DNA from: an uncultured Blautia sp.
GTDB lineage: Bacteria; Bacillota; Clostridia; Lachnospirales; Lachnospiraceae
Assembly (NCBI GenBank): GCA_934409175.1
Contig: CAKRVX010000033.1
Location: forward strand, 1 to 19,017
Reading direction: 5' to 3'
Length of the DNA: 19,017 bases
Part shown: one piece after another, positions 1-6,940 of the stretch
How positions within the stretch are numbered: position 1 is the first letter of the stretch
Layout of the letters: each line of letters begins with the position of its first letter
Program-made: the position numbers and the translations under genes
Notes under the pieces: model-generated
What the model was told of the DNA's origin: nothing
Database searches by the model: none
Seen by the model: only the letters and a program-made list of their open reading frames with translations

Positions 1-74
1 GTATCAGCTAATTTATTTACACCAGCTTCAAGAGCTGCTCTGGCTTCTGCGCCGAATTTAATTTCTTTTGCCAT
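1..74 (-). CDS. groEL: Chaperonin GroEL, N-terminal fragment (cut by window edge)
   Basis: Only the first 24 codons are inside the window. The translation begins MAKEIKFGAEARAAL and continues LEAGVNKLAD, which is the conserved GroEL amino terminus. GroEL is the 60-kDa ATP-driven folding chamber of the cytosol and works with the GroES lid encoded just upstream. The ATG at 74-72 is preceded by an AGGAGG ribosome binding site about 8 bases away. It follows groES in the same direction after 101 bp, so it should share the CIRCE-controlled promoter. The identification rests on the short N-terminus plus the groES neighbour, which together are very strong. Confidence 0.97.
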   Translation of the reverse strand, partial: MAKEIKFGAEARAALEAGVNKLAD

Positions 75-114
75 GATGTATGACCTCCTGTTTAATTTCT
101 GTTATAACTGTTCA

Positions 115-137
115 GCATCCTCATCTTGATGAAATGC
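115..137 (-). other. Small hairpin in the groES-groEL spacer
   Basis: The spacer contains GCAT and TCAT arms that pair with ATGA and ATGC around a CTTG loop, with a small asymmetric internal loop. It lies between the groES stop and the groEL ribosome binding site, with no U-run after it, so it does not look like a terminator. It could be an mRNA processing or stability element, but the stem is weak and may be chance. Confidence 0.25.
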
Positions 138-175
138 GAGATAGTTACATTCTATTTTTATTTTCTATTATTATC

Positions 176-463
<288 letters not shown>

Positions 464-548
464 TTATGATCCTCCTTTAATCTCCAAATTAATGTCGCTG
501 TTTCTTTTCAGCAACTATTTCGGCTTCTGTCAAACCTCGCCTTTTTTG

Positions 549-575
549 CTAGCACTCATTTAATTCGAGTGCTAA
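549..575 (-). promoter_or_regulatory. CIRCE operator (HrcA binding site) of groESL
   Basis: This is a 9-9-9 inverted repeat. On the minus strand it reads TTAGCACTC, nine bases, then GAGTGCTAG. It matches the CIRCE consensus TTAGCACTC-N9-GAGTGCTAA at 17 of 18 arm positions. It starts about 12 bases downstream of the -10 box, over the expected 5' end of the groES transcript, which is the standard position for HrcA repression. Confidence 0.96.
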
Positions 576-586
576 TCACTGTCCTT

Positions 587-615
587 ATATTATTGAAAAC
601 AGAACAAATTCGCAA
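587..615 (-). promoter_or_regulatory. Sigma-A type promoter of groES-groEL
   Basis: On the minus strand there is a -35 TTGCGA (615-610), a 17-bp spacer and a -10 TAATAT (592-587). Transcription would start near 580, just before and running into the CIRCE element. Upstream DNA (616-720) is very A/T-rich and could help polymerase binding. Confidence 0.8.
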
Positions 616-771
616 GTGCTTTTACAATAATATTTTTAATAATATTCTCATTCTTTCTTTTATATTCTCATTTTTTCTTTCATTTTCTTAATTTACAAAT
701 AATTTTTTTATACAAACTACATCCTGGGGATTTTTATATCATTTGAACATTACATAGTAATTTCCTATGAT
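616..771. other. AT-rich intergenic DNA, no gene seen
   Basis: The gap between groES and codY spans 461-843. It holds the CIRCE site and groES promoter on the left and the codY terminator on the right. The middle part shows no credible reading frame or RNA gene. It contains one short tandem duplication (642-681). Confidence 0.7.
642..681. repeat. Tandem duplication of a 20-bp AT-rich unit
   Basis: Two adjacent 20-bp copies (642-661 and 662-681) both start ATATTCTCATT and differ at two positions. They lie 27-66 bp upstream of the groES -35 box. On the minus strand they form A-rich tracts. No function is evident. Confidence 0.7.
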
Positions 772-818
772 AAAAAAAGCTCTGGAATATCAGAACTGTA
801 AATTCAATACTCCAAAGC
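772..818 (-). terminator. Rho-independent terminator of codY
   Basis: On the minus strand, 25 bases after the codY stop, GCTTTGGAGTAT (818-807) pairs with ATATTCCAGAGC (790-779) in a 12-bp stem with two G-U pairs. A run of seven U residues follows (778-772). This separates codY from groESL. Confidence 0.85.
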
Positions 819-843
819 CTTTTCTGCATTTTTATATGATTTA

Positions 844-1626
844 TTATTTTTTATTTCTCTGTGCCTTGATTTCTTCCAGTTCATCAAAGATCACTTCATT
901 GAGCACCTTAATGTAAGTTCCCTTCATACCGGAAGACCTGGACTCGATCACACCTGCACTTTCGAATTTTCTCAGTGCATTTACAATAACAGATCGGGTA
1001 ATTCCCACACGATCTGCAATCTTACTTGCAACCAGAATTCCCTCATCGCCATCCAGTTCGTCAAAAATATGAATAATGGCTTCCAGCTCAGAAAATGACA
1101 ATGTATTAAACGCAGATTTCACAACCTGCTGTTTTCTATCTTCCTCTGCATTCTCTTCGTGAACTGCCCGCATCATCTCAAGACCTACTACTGTAGTTCC
1201 GTATTCACTGACAATAATATCCTCAATATCATAAGGTCTGTCAAATCGATACATAAATACAGTACCAAGTCTCTCACCTGCAATATCAATAGGATTAATG
1301 ATTCCCTGATAACTGCCTGAAACATGTTCAAAACCTAATGTCTGAAGATTTACATTCTCTTTCGTAGACAAAACACCAAGAAATCTCTCATTTAATAAAG
1401 AGTCTACATATCCTCCGACTTTATCCTCAATAAGCTCTGTAATCTCTTCTACACCCGGACATAAACTGACGCCCAGAACCTTTCCTTTCTTACTGAGCAC
1501 CAGAATGTTCGAGCTCAGAGTTTCCATCAGAACCTGGCAAATATCATTAAATACCACCTTACTTGAGTTGCTGTTATGCAGAAGTTTATTAATTTTTCTT
1601 GTTTTATCAAGCAACTGAACGCTCAT
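844..1626 (-). CDS. codY: GTP-sensing global transcriptional repressor CodY
   Basis: This is a complete 260-aa protein (B. subtilis CodY is 259). In the family, CodY binds GTP and branched-chain amino acids and represses nutrient-uptake and amino-acid synthesis genes when nutrients are plentiful. The N-terminus LLDKTRKINKLL and residues up to about 155 form the GAF-type effector domain. A linker helix follows, then a winged helix-turn-helix at about 200-240 (SKIADRVGITRSVIVNALRK, then FESAGVIESRSSGMKGTYIK). The ATG at 1626 has an AAAGGAGG site 5 bases upstream. It follows topA but has its own promoter and terminator. A CodY-box-like site upstream suggests self-regulation. Confidence 0.98.
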   Translation of the reverse strand: MSVQLLDKTRKINKLLHNSNSSKVVFNDICQVLMETLSSNILVLSKKGKVLGVSLCPGVEEITELIEDKVGGYVDSLLNERFLGVLSTKENVNLQTLGFEHVSGSYQGIINPIDIAGERLGTVFMYRFDRPYDIEDIIVSEYGTTVVGLEMMRAVHEENAEEDRKQQVVKSAFNTLSFSELEAIIHIFDELDGDEGILVASKIADRVGITRSVIVNALRKFESAGVIESRSSGMKGTYIKVLNEVIFDELEEIKAQRNKK

Positions 1627-1689
1627 GTTGTCCTCCTTTCGCTTTGGAGCCTCCCGGATCCGGTAATCATTCTTTTTACTTATACAGTA

Positions 1690-1718
1690 ATATTACACGT
1701 TTTGAATACAAATTACAA
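1690..1718 (-). promoter_or_regulatory. Promoter of codY
   Basis: The minus strand shows a -35 TTGTAA (1718-1713), a 17-bp spacer and a -10 TAATAT (1695-1690). It lies between the topA terminator and codY, about 64 bp before the start codon. The leader includes a GC-rich palindrome CCGGATCCGG at 1654-1663. Confidence 0.6.
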
Positions 1719-1749
1719 GATAAATTTTACTATTTTTCATTTTATCTTT

Positions 1750-1764
1750 GCTTTTCTGAAAATA
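1750..1764. promoter_or_regulatory. Candidate CodY box upstream of codY
   Basis: GCTTTTCTGAAAATA matches the CodY consensus AATTTTCWGAAAATT at 12 of 15 positions, with the central TTTTCTGAAAAT intact. It lies about 32 bp upstream of the codY -35 box. Autoregulation is the natural reading, but the DNA is AT-rich and binding is not shown. Confidence 0.5.
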
Positions 1765-1810
1765 GATTTCTTTTCCAAATATTATTCAACAAATACATTT
1801 CTTATTACAA

Positions 1811-1854
1811 AACAAAATCAGCAGAAAAATTTTTCTTTCCCTGCTGATTTTGTT
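1811..1854 (-). terminator. Terminator after topA
   Basis: A perfect 14-bp inverted repeat (AACAAAATCAGCAG at 1811-1824, CTGCTGATTTTGTT at 1841-1854) with a 16-base loop lies 29 bases after the topA stop. On the minus strand its 3' arm and the following bases are U-rich (TTTTGTTTTG). The plus-strand side is followed by A residues, so it most likely serves topA. Confidence 0.8.
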
Positions 1855-1883
1855 CAAAAAATATATTTAATTGTAGTAATTAA

Positions 1884-3962
1884 CTACGATTCTTTATCTT
1901 CTGAAGATTTTGCTTCTACATATCCACATGTTTCCTGACTGCAGACCAGTTTATTCCCCTTTTCCACCATATAACTTCCACACTTGGGGCATTTTTTCTT
2001 CGACGGCTTCTGCCAGGACATAAAATCACATTCCGGATTATTTTCACATCCATAATATTTACGTCCTTTTTTGGTCTTCTTCAATACCAGTTCCTTGCCA
2101 CATTTCGGACACGGTACGCCGATCTTTTCAAAATATGGCTTGGTATTTCTGCATTCCGGAAATCCCGGACATGCCAGGAATCTGCCATGAGGACCGTATT
2201 TGATCACCATATTTCTGCCACAATTGTCACAGATCACATCTGTAACTTCATCCTGAATATCTACTTTCTCCAGTTCTTCTTCAGCTGCATCTACATCCCT
2301 TTTCAGATCAGGATAGAAATTGCTTACAACTGTTTTCCATTTGACAGTTCCTGCTGCTACACAGTCCAGAAGTCCCTCCATAGTAGCTGTAAAGTTTACA
2401 TCCACAATACTTGGAAACGCTTGCTTCATAATGTTATTTACAACTTCCCCCAGCTCTGTGACATAAAGATTTTTCTGTTCTTTCGCCACATAACGGCGGC
2501 TGATGATGGTAGTGATGGTCGGTGCATAGGTACTTGGACGTCCGATTCCCAGTTCTTCCATAGTCTTTACCAGAGAAGCCTCTGTGTAATGAGCAGGCGG
2601 CTGTGTAAAATGCTGCTCTGGTCTGAGTTCTTTTAAGGACAGCTTCATACCTTTTTCCAGACTCTGGTTCAGAACATTCCCTTTTTTCTGATCTTCATCA
2701 TCGGTGTACACGGACATAAATCCGTCAAACACAATCTTGGATGCTGCAACTGTGAATACATATTCGTCTGCTCCAATCTTCACAGAAGTTGTCTCATATC
2801 TGGCAGGGGCCATACGACTTGCCGCAAAGCGTCTCCAGATCAGCTGATACAGACGGAACTGGTCTCTGGAAAGGGATTCTTTCAGAACTGCCGGAGTACG
2901 GCTGATGTCTGTGGGACGAATTGCTTCATGAGCATCCTGAATCTTCTGACCTTTTTTTACTGTTTTTTCTGTTTTGGAAACATAATTTTCTCCGTACTGA
3001 GCAGTAATATATTCTCTTGCCGCAGAATCTGCTTCCTCTGAGATTCGGGTAGAATCTGTACGCAGATAAGAAATCACACCTACAGTTCCACTTCCTTTGA
3101 TATCAATTCCTTCATAGAGCTGCTGAGCCAGACGCATAGTTTTCTGAGTGGAAAAATTCAGTGTTTTGGCCGCTTCCTGCTGAAGTGTACTGGTAGTAAA
3201 TGGAAGTGGTGCATTTTTGATTCTTTCACCTTTTTTTACTTCTGTGATTTCATAGTCTTTCTCGCTCAGGGAGGCAAGAAGTGCATCCATTTCCTCTTTG
3301 TTATGGATGCTCATCTTTTTATCTGTGCCGTAGAATTTCGCCTGCAAAGGTTTTTTCTCACCTTTTACCTGAAATTCTCCTTCTAGGCTCCAATATTCTT
3401 CGGGAATAAATGCATTGATCTCATCCTCTCTGTCACAGATGATACGAAGAGCCACAGACTGTACACGCCCTGCACTTAAACCTCTTTTTACCTTCGCCCA
3501 TAACAGCGGGCTTATGGTATAACCTACCATACGGTCCAGCATACGTCTGGCCTGCTGTGCATCTACCAGATCCATATCCAGATCTCTGGCCTGCTTGATA
3601 GATGCTTTTACCGCAGTCTTGGTAATCTCATTGAAAGTGATCCTGTGCATTTTCTTCGGGTCTTCCTTTAACGCCTGCATCAAATGCCAGGAAATAGCCT
3701 CTCCCTCACGGTCGGGGTCAGTCGCAAGGTATATCTTGTCTGCCTTCTTTGCTGATTTGCGAAGTTTCGCAAGAAGTTCTCCTTTTCCACGAATGGTTAT
3801 ATATTTCGGTTCAAAATCATGTTCTACATCAATTCCGAACTGGCTCTTCGGAAAGTCACGGACATGTCCGTTAGACGCTTCTACATCATAATTGGACCCC
3901 AAAAATTTTTTTATTGTTTTTACTTTTGCAGGTGATTCCACTATCACCAGATATTTTGCCAT
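1884..3962 (-). CDS. topA: DNA topoisomerase I (type IA)
   Basis: This is a complete 692-aa enzyme that relaxes negative supercoils by cutting one strand through a 5'-phosphotyrosine. It opens MAKYLVIVESPAKVKTI, the TOPRIM start with Glu9. The metal-binding DPDREGEAIS follows at about 82-91 and the active-site tyrosine in GVISYLRTDSTR near residue 300. The C-terminus carries three C4 zinc-ribbon repeats, starting at CDNCGRNMV, CPKCGKELV and CPKCGSYMV. The ATG at 3962 has an AGGAGAGG site. It is the last gene of the yifB-dprA-topA run (20-bp gap after dprA). The length matches Firmicute TopA. Confidence 0.99.
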   Translation of the reverse strand: MAKYLVIVESPAKVKTIKKFLGSNYDVEASNGHVRDFPKSQFGIDVEHDFEPKYITIRGKGELLAKLRKSAKKADKIYLATDPDREGEAISWHLMQALKEDPKKMHRITFNEITKTAVKASIKQARDLDMDLVDAQQARRMLDRMVGYTISPLLWAKVKRGLSAGRVQSVALRIICDREDEINAFIPEEYWSLEGEFQVKGEKKPLQAKFYGTDKKMSIHNKEEMDALLASLSEKDYEITEVKKGERIKNAPLPFTTSTLQQEAAKTLNFSTQKTMRLAQQLYEGIDIKGSGTVGVISYLRTDSTRISEEADSAAREYITAQYGENYVSKTEKTVKKGQKIQDAHEAIRPTDISRTPAVLKESLSRDQFRLYQLIWRRFAASRMAPARYETTSVKIGADEYVFTVAASKIVFDGFMSVYTDDEDQKKGNVLNQSLEKGMKLSLKELRPEQHFTQPPAHYTEASLVKTMEELGIGRPSTYAPTITTIISRRYVAKEQKNLYVTELGEVVNNIMKQAFPSIVDVNFTATMEGLLDCVAAGTVKWKTVVSNFYPDLKRDVDAAEEELEKVDIQDEVTDVICDNCGRNMVIKYGPHGRFLACPGFPECRNTKPYFEKIGVPCPKCGKELVLKKTKKGRKYYGCENNPECDFMSWQKPSKKKCPKCGSYMVEKGNKLVCSQETCGYVEAKSSEDKES

Positions 3963-3982
3963 GTTACCTCTCCTAGTTATAA

Positions 3983-4876
3983 TTAATCAATGACTGTTCT
4001 TACATAATAATGTCTGCCGTTTTCCCTGATCAGTCCCCTCAGCATCAGTTCCACCAGACAATTGCTGACTCTGGCTGCAGAAAAGCCTGTTTTTCTTACA
4101 ATATAGTCAGGGTTTTTTGGTCGTAAATCGAGACAACTATACACCAAATTCAAATCACTTGCAAGTCCTAAGTTATTTTTTTCCGCTGTTTTTATGTCAC
4201 CTTTCGAGAACATCCCAAGTTCTTCCAGAATAATTTCCGGGCTGTATGCAATCCCGGCTCCATCATAAATCAGCTTATGGCATCCTGTACTCAGAACGTC
4301 AGTAACAGCTCCCGGAATGGCAAACACCATCTTCCCCTGTTCCAGTGCAAATCCTGCAGTAATCAGTGATCCACTGTTTTCTTTTGCCTCCACTACCAGG
4401 ACTGCATCAGAAAGTGCACTGATAATTCGGTTTCGGGCAGGAAAACACCATTGCATAGGCGGACTGCCAGGCGGACATTCACTGATCACACCTCCGTTTT
4501 CCCATAAAATTCTATCATAAAGTTTCTTATTTGATTTAGGATAGCACACATCTACACCGCTTCCCAGCACTGCGAAAGTCGGCATTTTCCCCTCAAGAGC
4601 TCCTTTATGGCCTTCAGAGTCAATTCCCATTGCCATACCACTAATGATCTGCACTCCTGACTCACTCAGTGTTTTGGCATAACGAAATGCCTGAATTCTT
4701 CCATAAGGGCTGCACATTCTGGCACCAATAATAGCTACTGTGGGAATTCTTGAAGATGGAAATCTTCCCTTCACATAAAGTTTCGACGGCATGGACGAAT
4801 ACTGCAGAAGCTTCTGCGGATATTCCCTGTCCTTTTTTTCAACGCACCGTATCATCTGAGCATTGTTTTCTTCCAT
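3983..4876 (-). CDS. dprA: DNA processing protein DprA (ssDNA-binding RecA loader)
   Basis: This is a complete 297-aa protein, the same length as B. subtilis DprA. In the family it binds incoming single-stranded DNA and loads RecA during natural transformation. The Rossmann-like core shows GARMCSPYG (51-59), SGMAMGID (79-86), FPARNRIIS (145-153) and SGSLITAGFALEQGK (168-182). The C-terminus (about 235-297) resembles the winged-helix tail, with VRKTGFSAARVSNCLVELML. The ATG at 4876 has an AGGAGG site. It sits 20 bp after yifB and 20 bp before topA, so it is probably cotranscribed. DprA is widespread in clostridia not known to be competent, so competence is not proven. Confidence 0.97.
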   Translation of the reverse strand: MEENNAQMIRCVEKKDREYPQKLLQYSSMPSKLYVKGRFPSSRIPTVAIIGARMCSPYGRIQAFRYAKTLSESGVQIISGMAMGIDSEGHKGALEGKMPTFAVLGSGVDVCYPKSNKKLYDRILWENGGVISECPPGSPPMQWCFPARNRIISALSDAVLVVEAKENSGSLITAGFALEQGKMVFAIPGAVTDVLSTGCHKLIYDGAGIAYSPEIILEELGMFSKGDIKTAEKNNLGLASDLNLVYSCLDLRPKNPDYIVRKTGFSAARVSNCLVELMLRGLIRENGRHYYVRTVID

Positions 4877-4896
4877 ATAAAATACCTCCTGCTGCT

Positions 4897-6420
4897 TTAT
4901 TTTATGACAGAATTTTTTTCCAGTGCTCTGTAGGACAAAGCTTCTCCAATGTGATGGCTGGCAATTACTTCTTCTCCGTCCATATCTGCAATAGTACGTG
5001 ACACTTTCAAAAGTCTGTGATAGGACCTGGCACTAAATGAAATCCTCTCAAAAGCTCTCGAAAGCAATCTGGATGCACTGTCTGTTACAGGGCAATATCT
5101 GTCAATGATTCTGCTATGAAGTTGCCCATTAAAACGGATACTTTCTTTTCTGTAGCGTTCCTCCTGAATCTTTTGTACTTTCTGTACTCTCTTTCTGATC
5201 TGTGCAGAACTTTCTCCCGGTTTTCCGTCTTTAAGCTCCTGAAAGGATACAGGCGGAACTTCGGTACAAATATCAATACGGTCCAGCAGCGGCCGGCTGA
5301 TTTTGCCTATATAATGTGATATTTCCCCGGCAGTGCAGATACAGCGGTTCATATCAGGATAGTAGCCGCAAGGGCATGGGTTCATTGCTGCACACAGCAT
5401 AAAATCTGCAGGAAACAAATACGTTCCACTGACTCTGGATATCTGGATCACACGATCCTCCAGCGGCTGTCTTAAAAGTTCCAGACTTCTTCTTGAAAAT
5501 TCAGGCATTTCATCGAGAAAAAGCACACCTCGATGAGCCAGTGTAATCTCCCCGGGCTTGGGATTACGCCCCCCGCCAGCCATAGCCTGAGGAGAGCTGG
5601 TATGATGAGGACTTCGAAAAGGTCTGCAGCTGATCAGAGGATGTTTTTCTGAAAGAAGTCCCGCAATACTGTAAATTCTGGTCAGCTCCAGCTTTTCTTC
5701 GAAAGTGAGAGGCGGCATGATCGTAGGAATTCGCCTTGCGATCATGGTTTTTCCTGTTCCCGGCGGACCTGTAAAAAGTATATTATGAAAACCACTCACT
5801 GCAATTTCAGCAGCCCGCCTTGCCCCCTCTTGTCCTTCTATATCAGCAAAATCCACATCCACCGTTTTTTCTTCCTCAGGTACACACACTTCTTCTTTCA
5901 AAAAAGCCTCCGGATTCTTCAGACAATTTACCAGTTCTGACAAGCTTCCGATCCCTGCTACATGAGCGTCTCTTACCAGCCTGCCTTCAGCCAGATTTTC
6001 TCTGGGGACCACACACATTCTGCATCCCAGATTTCTGGCACACGAAACAATTGGAAGAATTCCGGAAATCCCGTGAATTTCACCGTTGAGACTGATCTCC
6101 CCTGCCATCATCACTCCATTCAGCACTTTCTCCGGAATCATTCCAAAAGCAGCCAACACTGCGGCAGCCACCGGCAGATCAAAACCTGATCCTTCTTTTT
6201 TCATATCCGCAGGAGCCAGATTTACAGTAATTTTCTTTGGCGGAAAATTAAATCCATTATTTCGAAATGCTGTTCGAACTCTGTCCTGAGCTTCCTTTAC
6301 CTGAGCAGAAGGAAACCCTACCATAATAAAAGACGGCAGACCGTTACTTACATCTGCTTCTACCTTAACAGGGCGCACTTCTACTCCCATAATTGCTGCA
6401 GATAAAACACTTGCAAACAA
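4897..6420 (-). CDS. comM: YifB/ComM family AAA+ ATPase (Mg-chelatase-like)
   Basis: This is a complete 507-aa protein. ComM is a hexameric helicase that drives branch migration during transformation in Vibrio and Acinetobacter; the Firmicute YifB role is less clear. Residues 1-170 form the Lon-like N-terminal domain (VLSAAIMGVEVRPVKVE, SNGLPSFIMVGFP). Walker A GPPGTGKT is at 218-225, FRSPHHTSSPQAMAGGG at 268-284 and Walker B VLFLDE at 299-304. CAAMNPCPCGYYPD and the C-terminal Mg_chelatase helices follow. The start codon is TTG (6420-6418) with AAAGGAG upstream; the N-terminus aligns with family members from that point. It is first in the run with dprA and topA. Confidence 0.95.
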   Translation of the reverse strand: MFASVLSAAIMGVEVRPVKVEADVSNGLPSFIMVGFPSAQVKEAQDRVRTAFRNNGFNFPPKKITVNLAPADMKKEGSGFDLPVAAAVLAAFGMIPEKVLNGVMMAGEISLNGEIHGISGILPIVSCARNLGCRMCVVPRENLAEGRLVRDAHVAGIGSLSELVNCLKNPEAFLKEEVCVPEEEKTVDVDFADIEGQEGARRAAEIAVSGFHNILFTGPPGTGKTMIARRIPTIMPPLTFEEKLELTRIYSIAGLLSEKHPLISCRPFRSPHHTSSPQAMAGGGRNPKPGEITLAHRGVLFLDEMPEFSRRSLELLRQPLEDRVIQISRVSGTYLFPADFMLCAAMNPCPCGYYPDMNRCICTAGEISHYIGKISRPLLDRIDICTEVPPVSFQELKDGKPGESSAQIRKRVQKVQKIQEERYRKESIRFNGQLHSRIIDRYCPVTDSASRLLSRAFERISFSARSYHRLLKVSRTIADMDGEEVIASHHIGEALSYRALEKNSVIK

Positions 6421-6455
6421 ATTATCTCCTTTCTGCGTACAAAAATCCCCGTCTT

Positions 6456-6484
6456 TTTATACGGCTGAAACGTAATTCAGTTAA
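6456..6484 (-). promoter_or_regulatory. Candidate promoter of the yifB-dprA-topA run
   Basis: The minus strand shows a -35 TTAACT (484-479 in the 6400s), a 17-bp spacer and a -10 TATAAA (6461-6456), ending 35 bp before the TTG start. The boxes are 4/6 and 5/6 matches. Confidence 0.5.
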
Positions 6485-6489
6485 TTGTT

Positions 6490-6544
6490 TTTCAGGATCT
6501 GGATAAATAAAAGAAATGTTTCAGAAATCAGATGTATAAAAGAA
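6490..6544. repeat. Imperfect 26-bp direct repeat between yifB and the Xre gene
   Basis: TTTCAG followed by a 20-base AT-rich segment ending ATAAAAGAA occurs at 6490-6515 and again at 6519-6544, agreeing at about 19 of 26 positions. A CTGAAA at 6465-6470 is in inverse orientation to the TTTCAG copies. It could be operator sequence or AT-rich coincidence. Confidence 0.35.
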
Positions 6545-6555
6545 TATTTTTATTA

Positions 6556-6602
6556 TAGTCCATTTTGGTCCAATTTACAATAGTGCATTTGGGTCTGTTT
6601 TA
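6556..6602. promoter_or_regulatory. Two 22-bp direct repeats, candidate operator of the Xre regulator
   Basis: Two copies (6556-6577 and 6581-6602) share the pattern TAGTsCATTTkGGTCynwTTTA and agree at 17 of 22 positions, 25 bp start to start. Each copy is itself built of two related 10-mers (for example GTCCATTTTG then GTCCAATTTA). They end 44 bp upstream of the Xre start codon, in the divergent region shared with yifB, where a self-binding regulator would act. A weak -10-like TAAGAT lies just after (6612-6617). Confidence 0.5.
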
Positions 6603-6646
6603 TACTTTTTATAAGATATATTTTAAACTATAAAGAGGTGATGAAA

Positions 6647-6862
6647 ATGAAATTTCAGCGTATTCAGGATTTACGCACTGATGCTGATCTGTCCCAGAGA
6701 GAATTAAGTGAGATTCTTCATATCAGCCAGCGCTCTTACTCCCATTATGAAACAGGTTCCAGAAATATTCCCATAGAAATGCTGATTCGTCTGGCAAATT
6801 ATTATGAAACCAGTATTGATTATCTGGTTGGACGTACAGACAATAAAAAAATGTCAAAGTAA
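6647..6862 (+). CDS. Small Xre/Cro-CI family transcriptional regulator
   Basis: This is a 71-aa protein that is essentially one helix-turn-helix domain. LRTDADLSQRELSEILHISQ and RSYSHYETGSRNIPIEMLIR (residues 9-48) contain the Q-x-x-Y-E pattern typical of Cro/CI DNA-binding domains. Residues 49-63 (LANYYETSIDYLVGR) close the fold. The ATG at 6647 is preferred over the GTG at 6638 and ATG at 6641, because those overlap or abut the AGAGGTG ribosome binding site. It is one of only two rightward genes, divergent from yifB, with direct repeats in between. There is no partner toxin or second domain, so it is not obviously an antitoxin. The target is unknown. Confidence 0.85.
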   Translation: MKFQRIQDLRTDADLSQRELSEILHISQRSYSHYETGSRNIPIEMLIRLANYYETSIDYLVGRTDNKKMSK

Positions 6863-6879
6863 TCCTGCCTGACATATAA

Positions 6880-6934
6880 ACAGAAAGAGGTTCTGGTCAT
6901 CAGACTATTCTGATACCGAACCTCTTTCTGTTTT
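6880..6934. terminator. Bidirectional terminator between Xre gene and 198-aa gene
   Basis: A very long hairpin: the arms ACAGAAAGAGGTTC and GAACCTCTTTCTGT pair perfectly. After single-base bulges the stem continues through GGT/ACC and ATCAGA/TCTGAT to a CTAT loop, about 23 pairs in all. TTTT follows on the plus strand. On the minus strand TGTTTATATG follows. It lies 17 bp after the Xre stop and just beyond the stop of the leftward gene at 6941. Confidence 0.9.
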
Positions 6935-6940
6935 ACGCGG

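Noticed and set aside
681-695. CodY-like word (10/15) upstream of groES
   Set aside because: It lies in an AT-rich stretch with no reason for CodY control; useful only as a measure of chance matches.
1627-1665. Sequestering hairpin over the codY ribosome binding site
   Set aside because: CTCC can pair with GGAG across a nine-base loop, but four pairs are too few to support a regulatory claim.
1576-1938. Rightward frame across the codY start and topA end
   Set aside because: It covers the codY promoter and topA terminator, is rich in Phe/Ile/Asn from AT-rich DNA, and has no ribosome binding site.
6647-6862. Antitoxin of a toxin-antitoxin pair
   Set aside because: No toxin-like gene is adjacent; the next gene is convergent and separated by a strong terminator.
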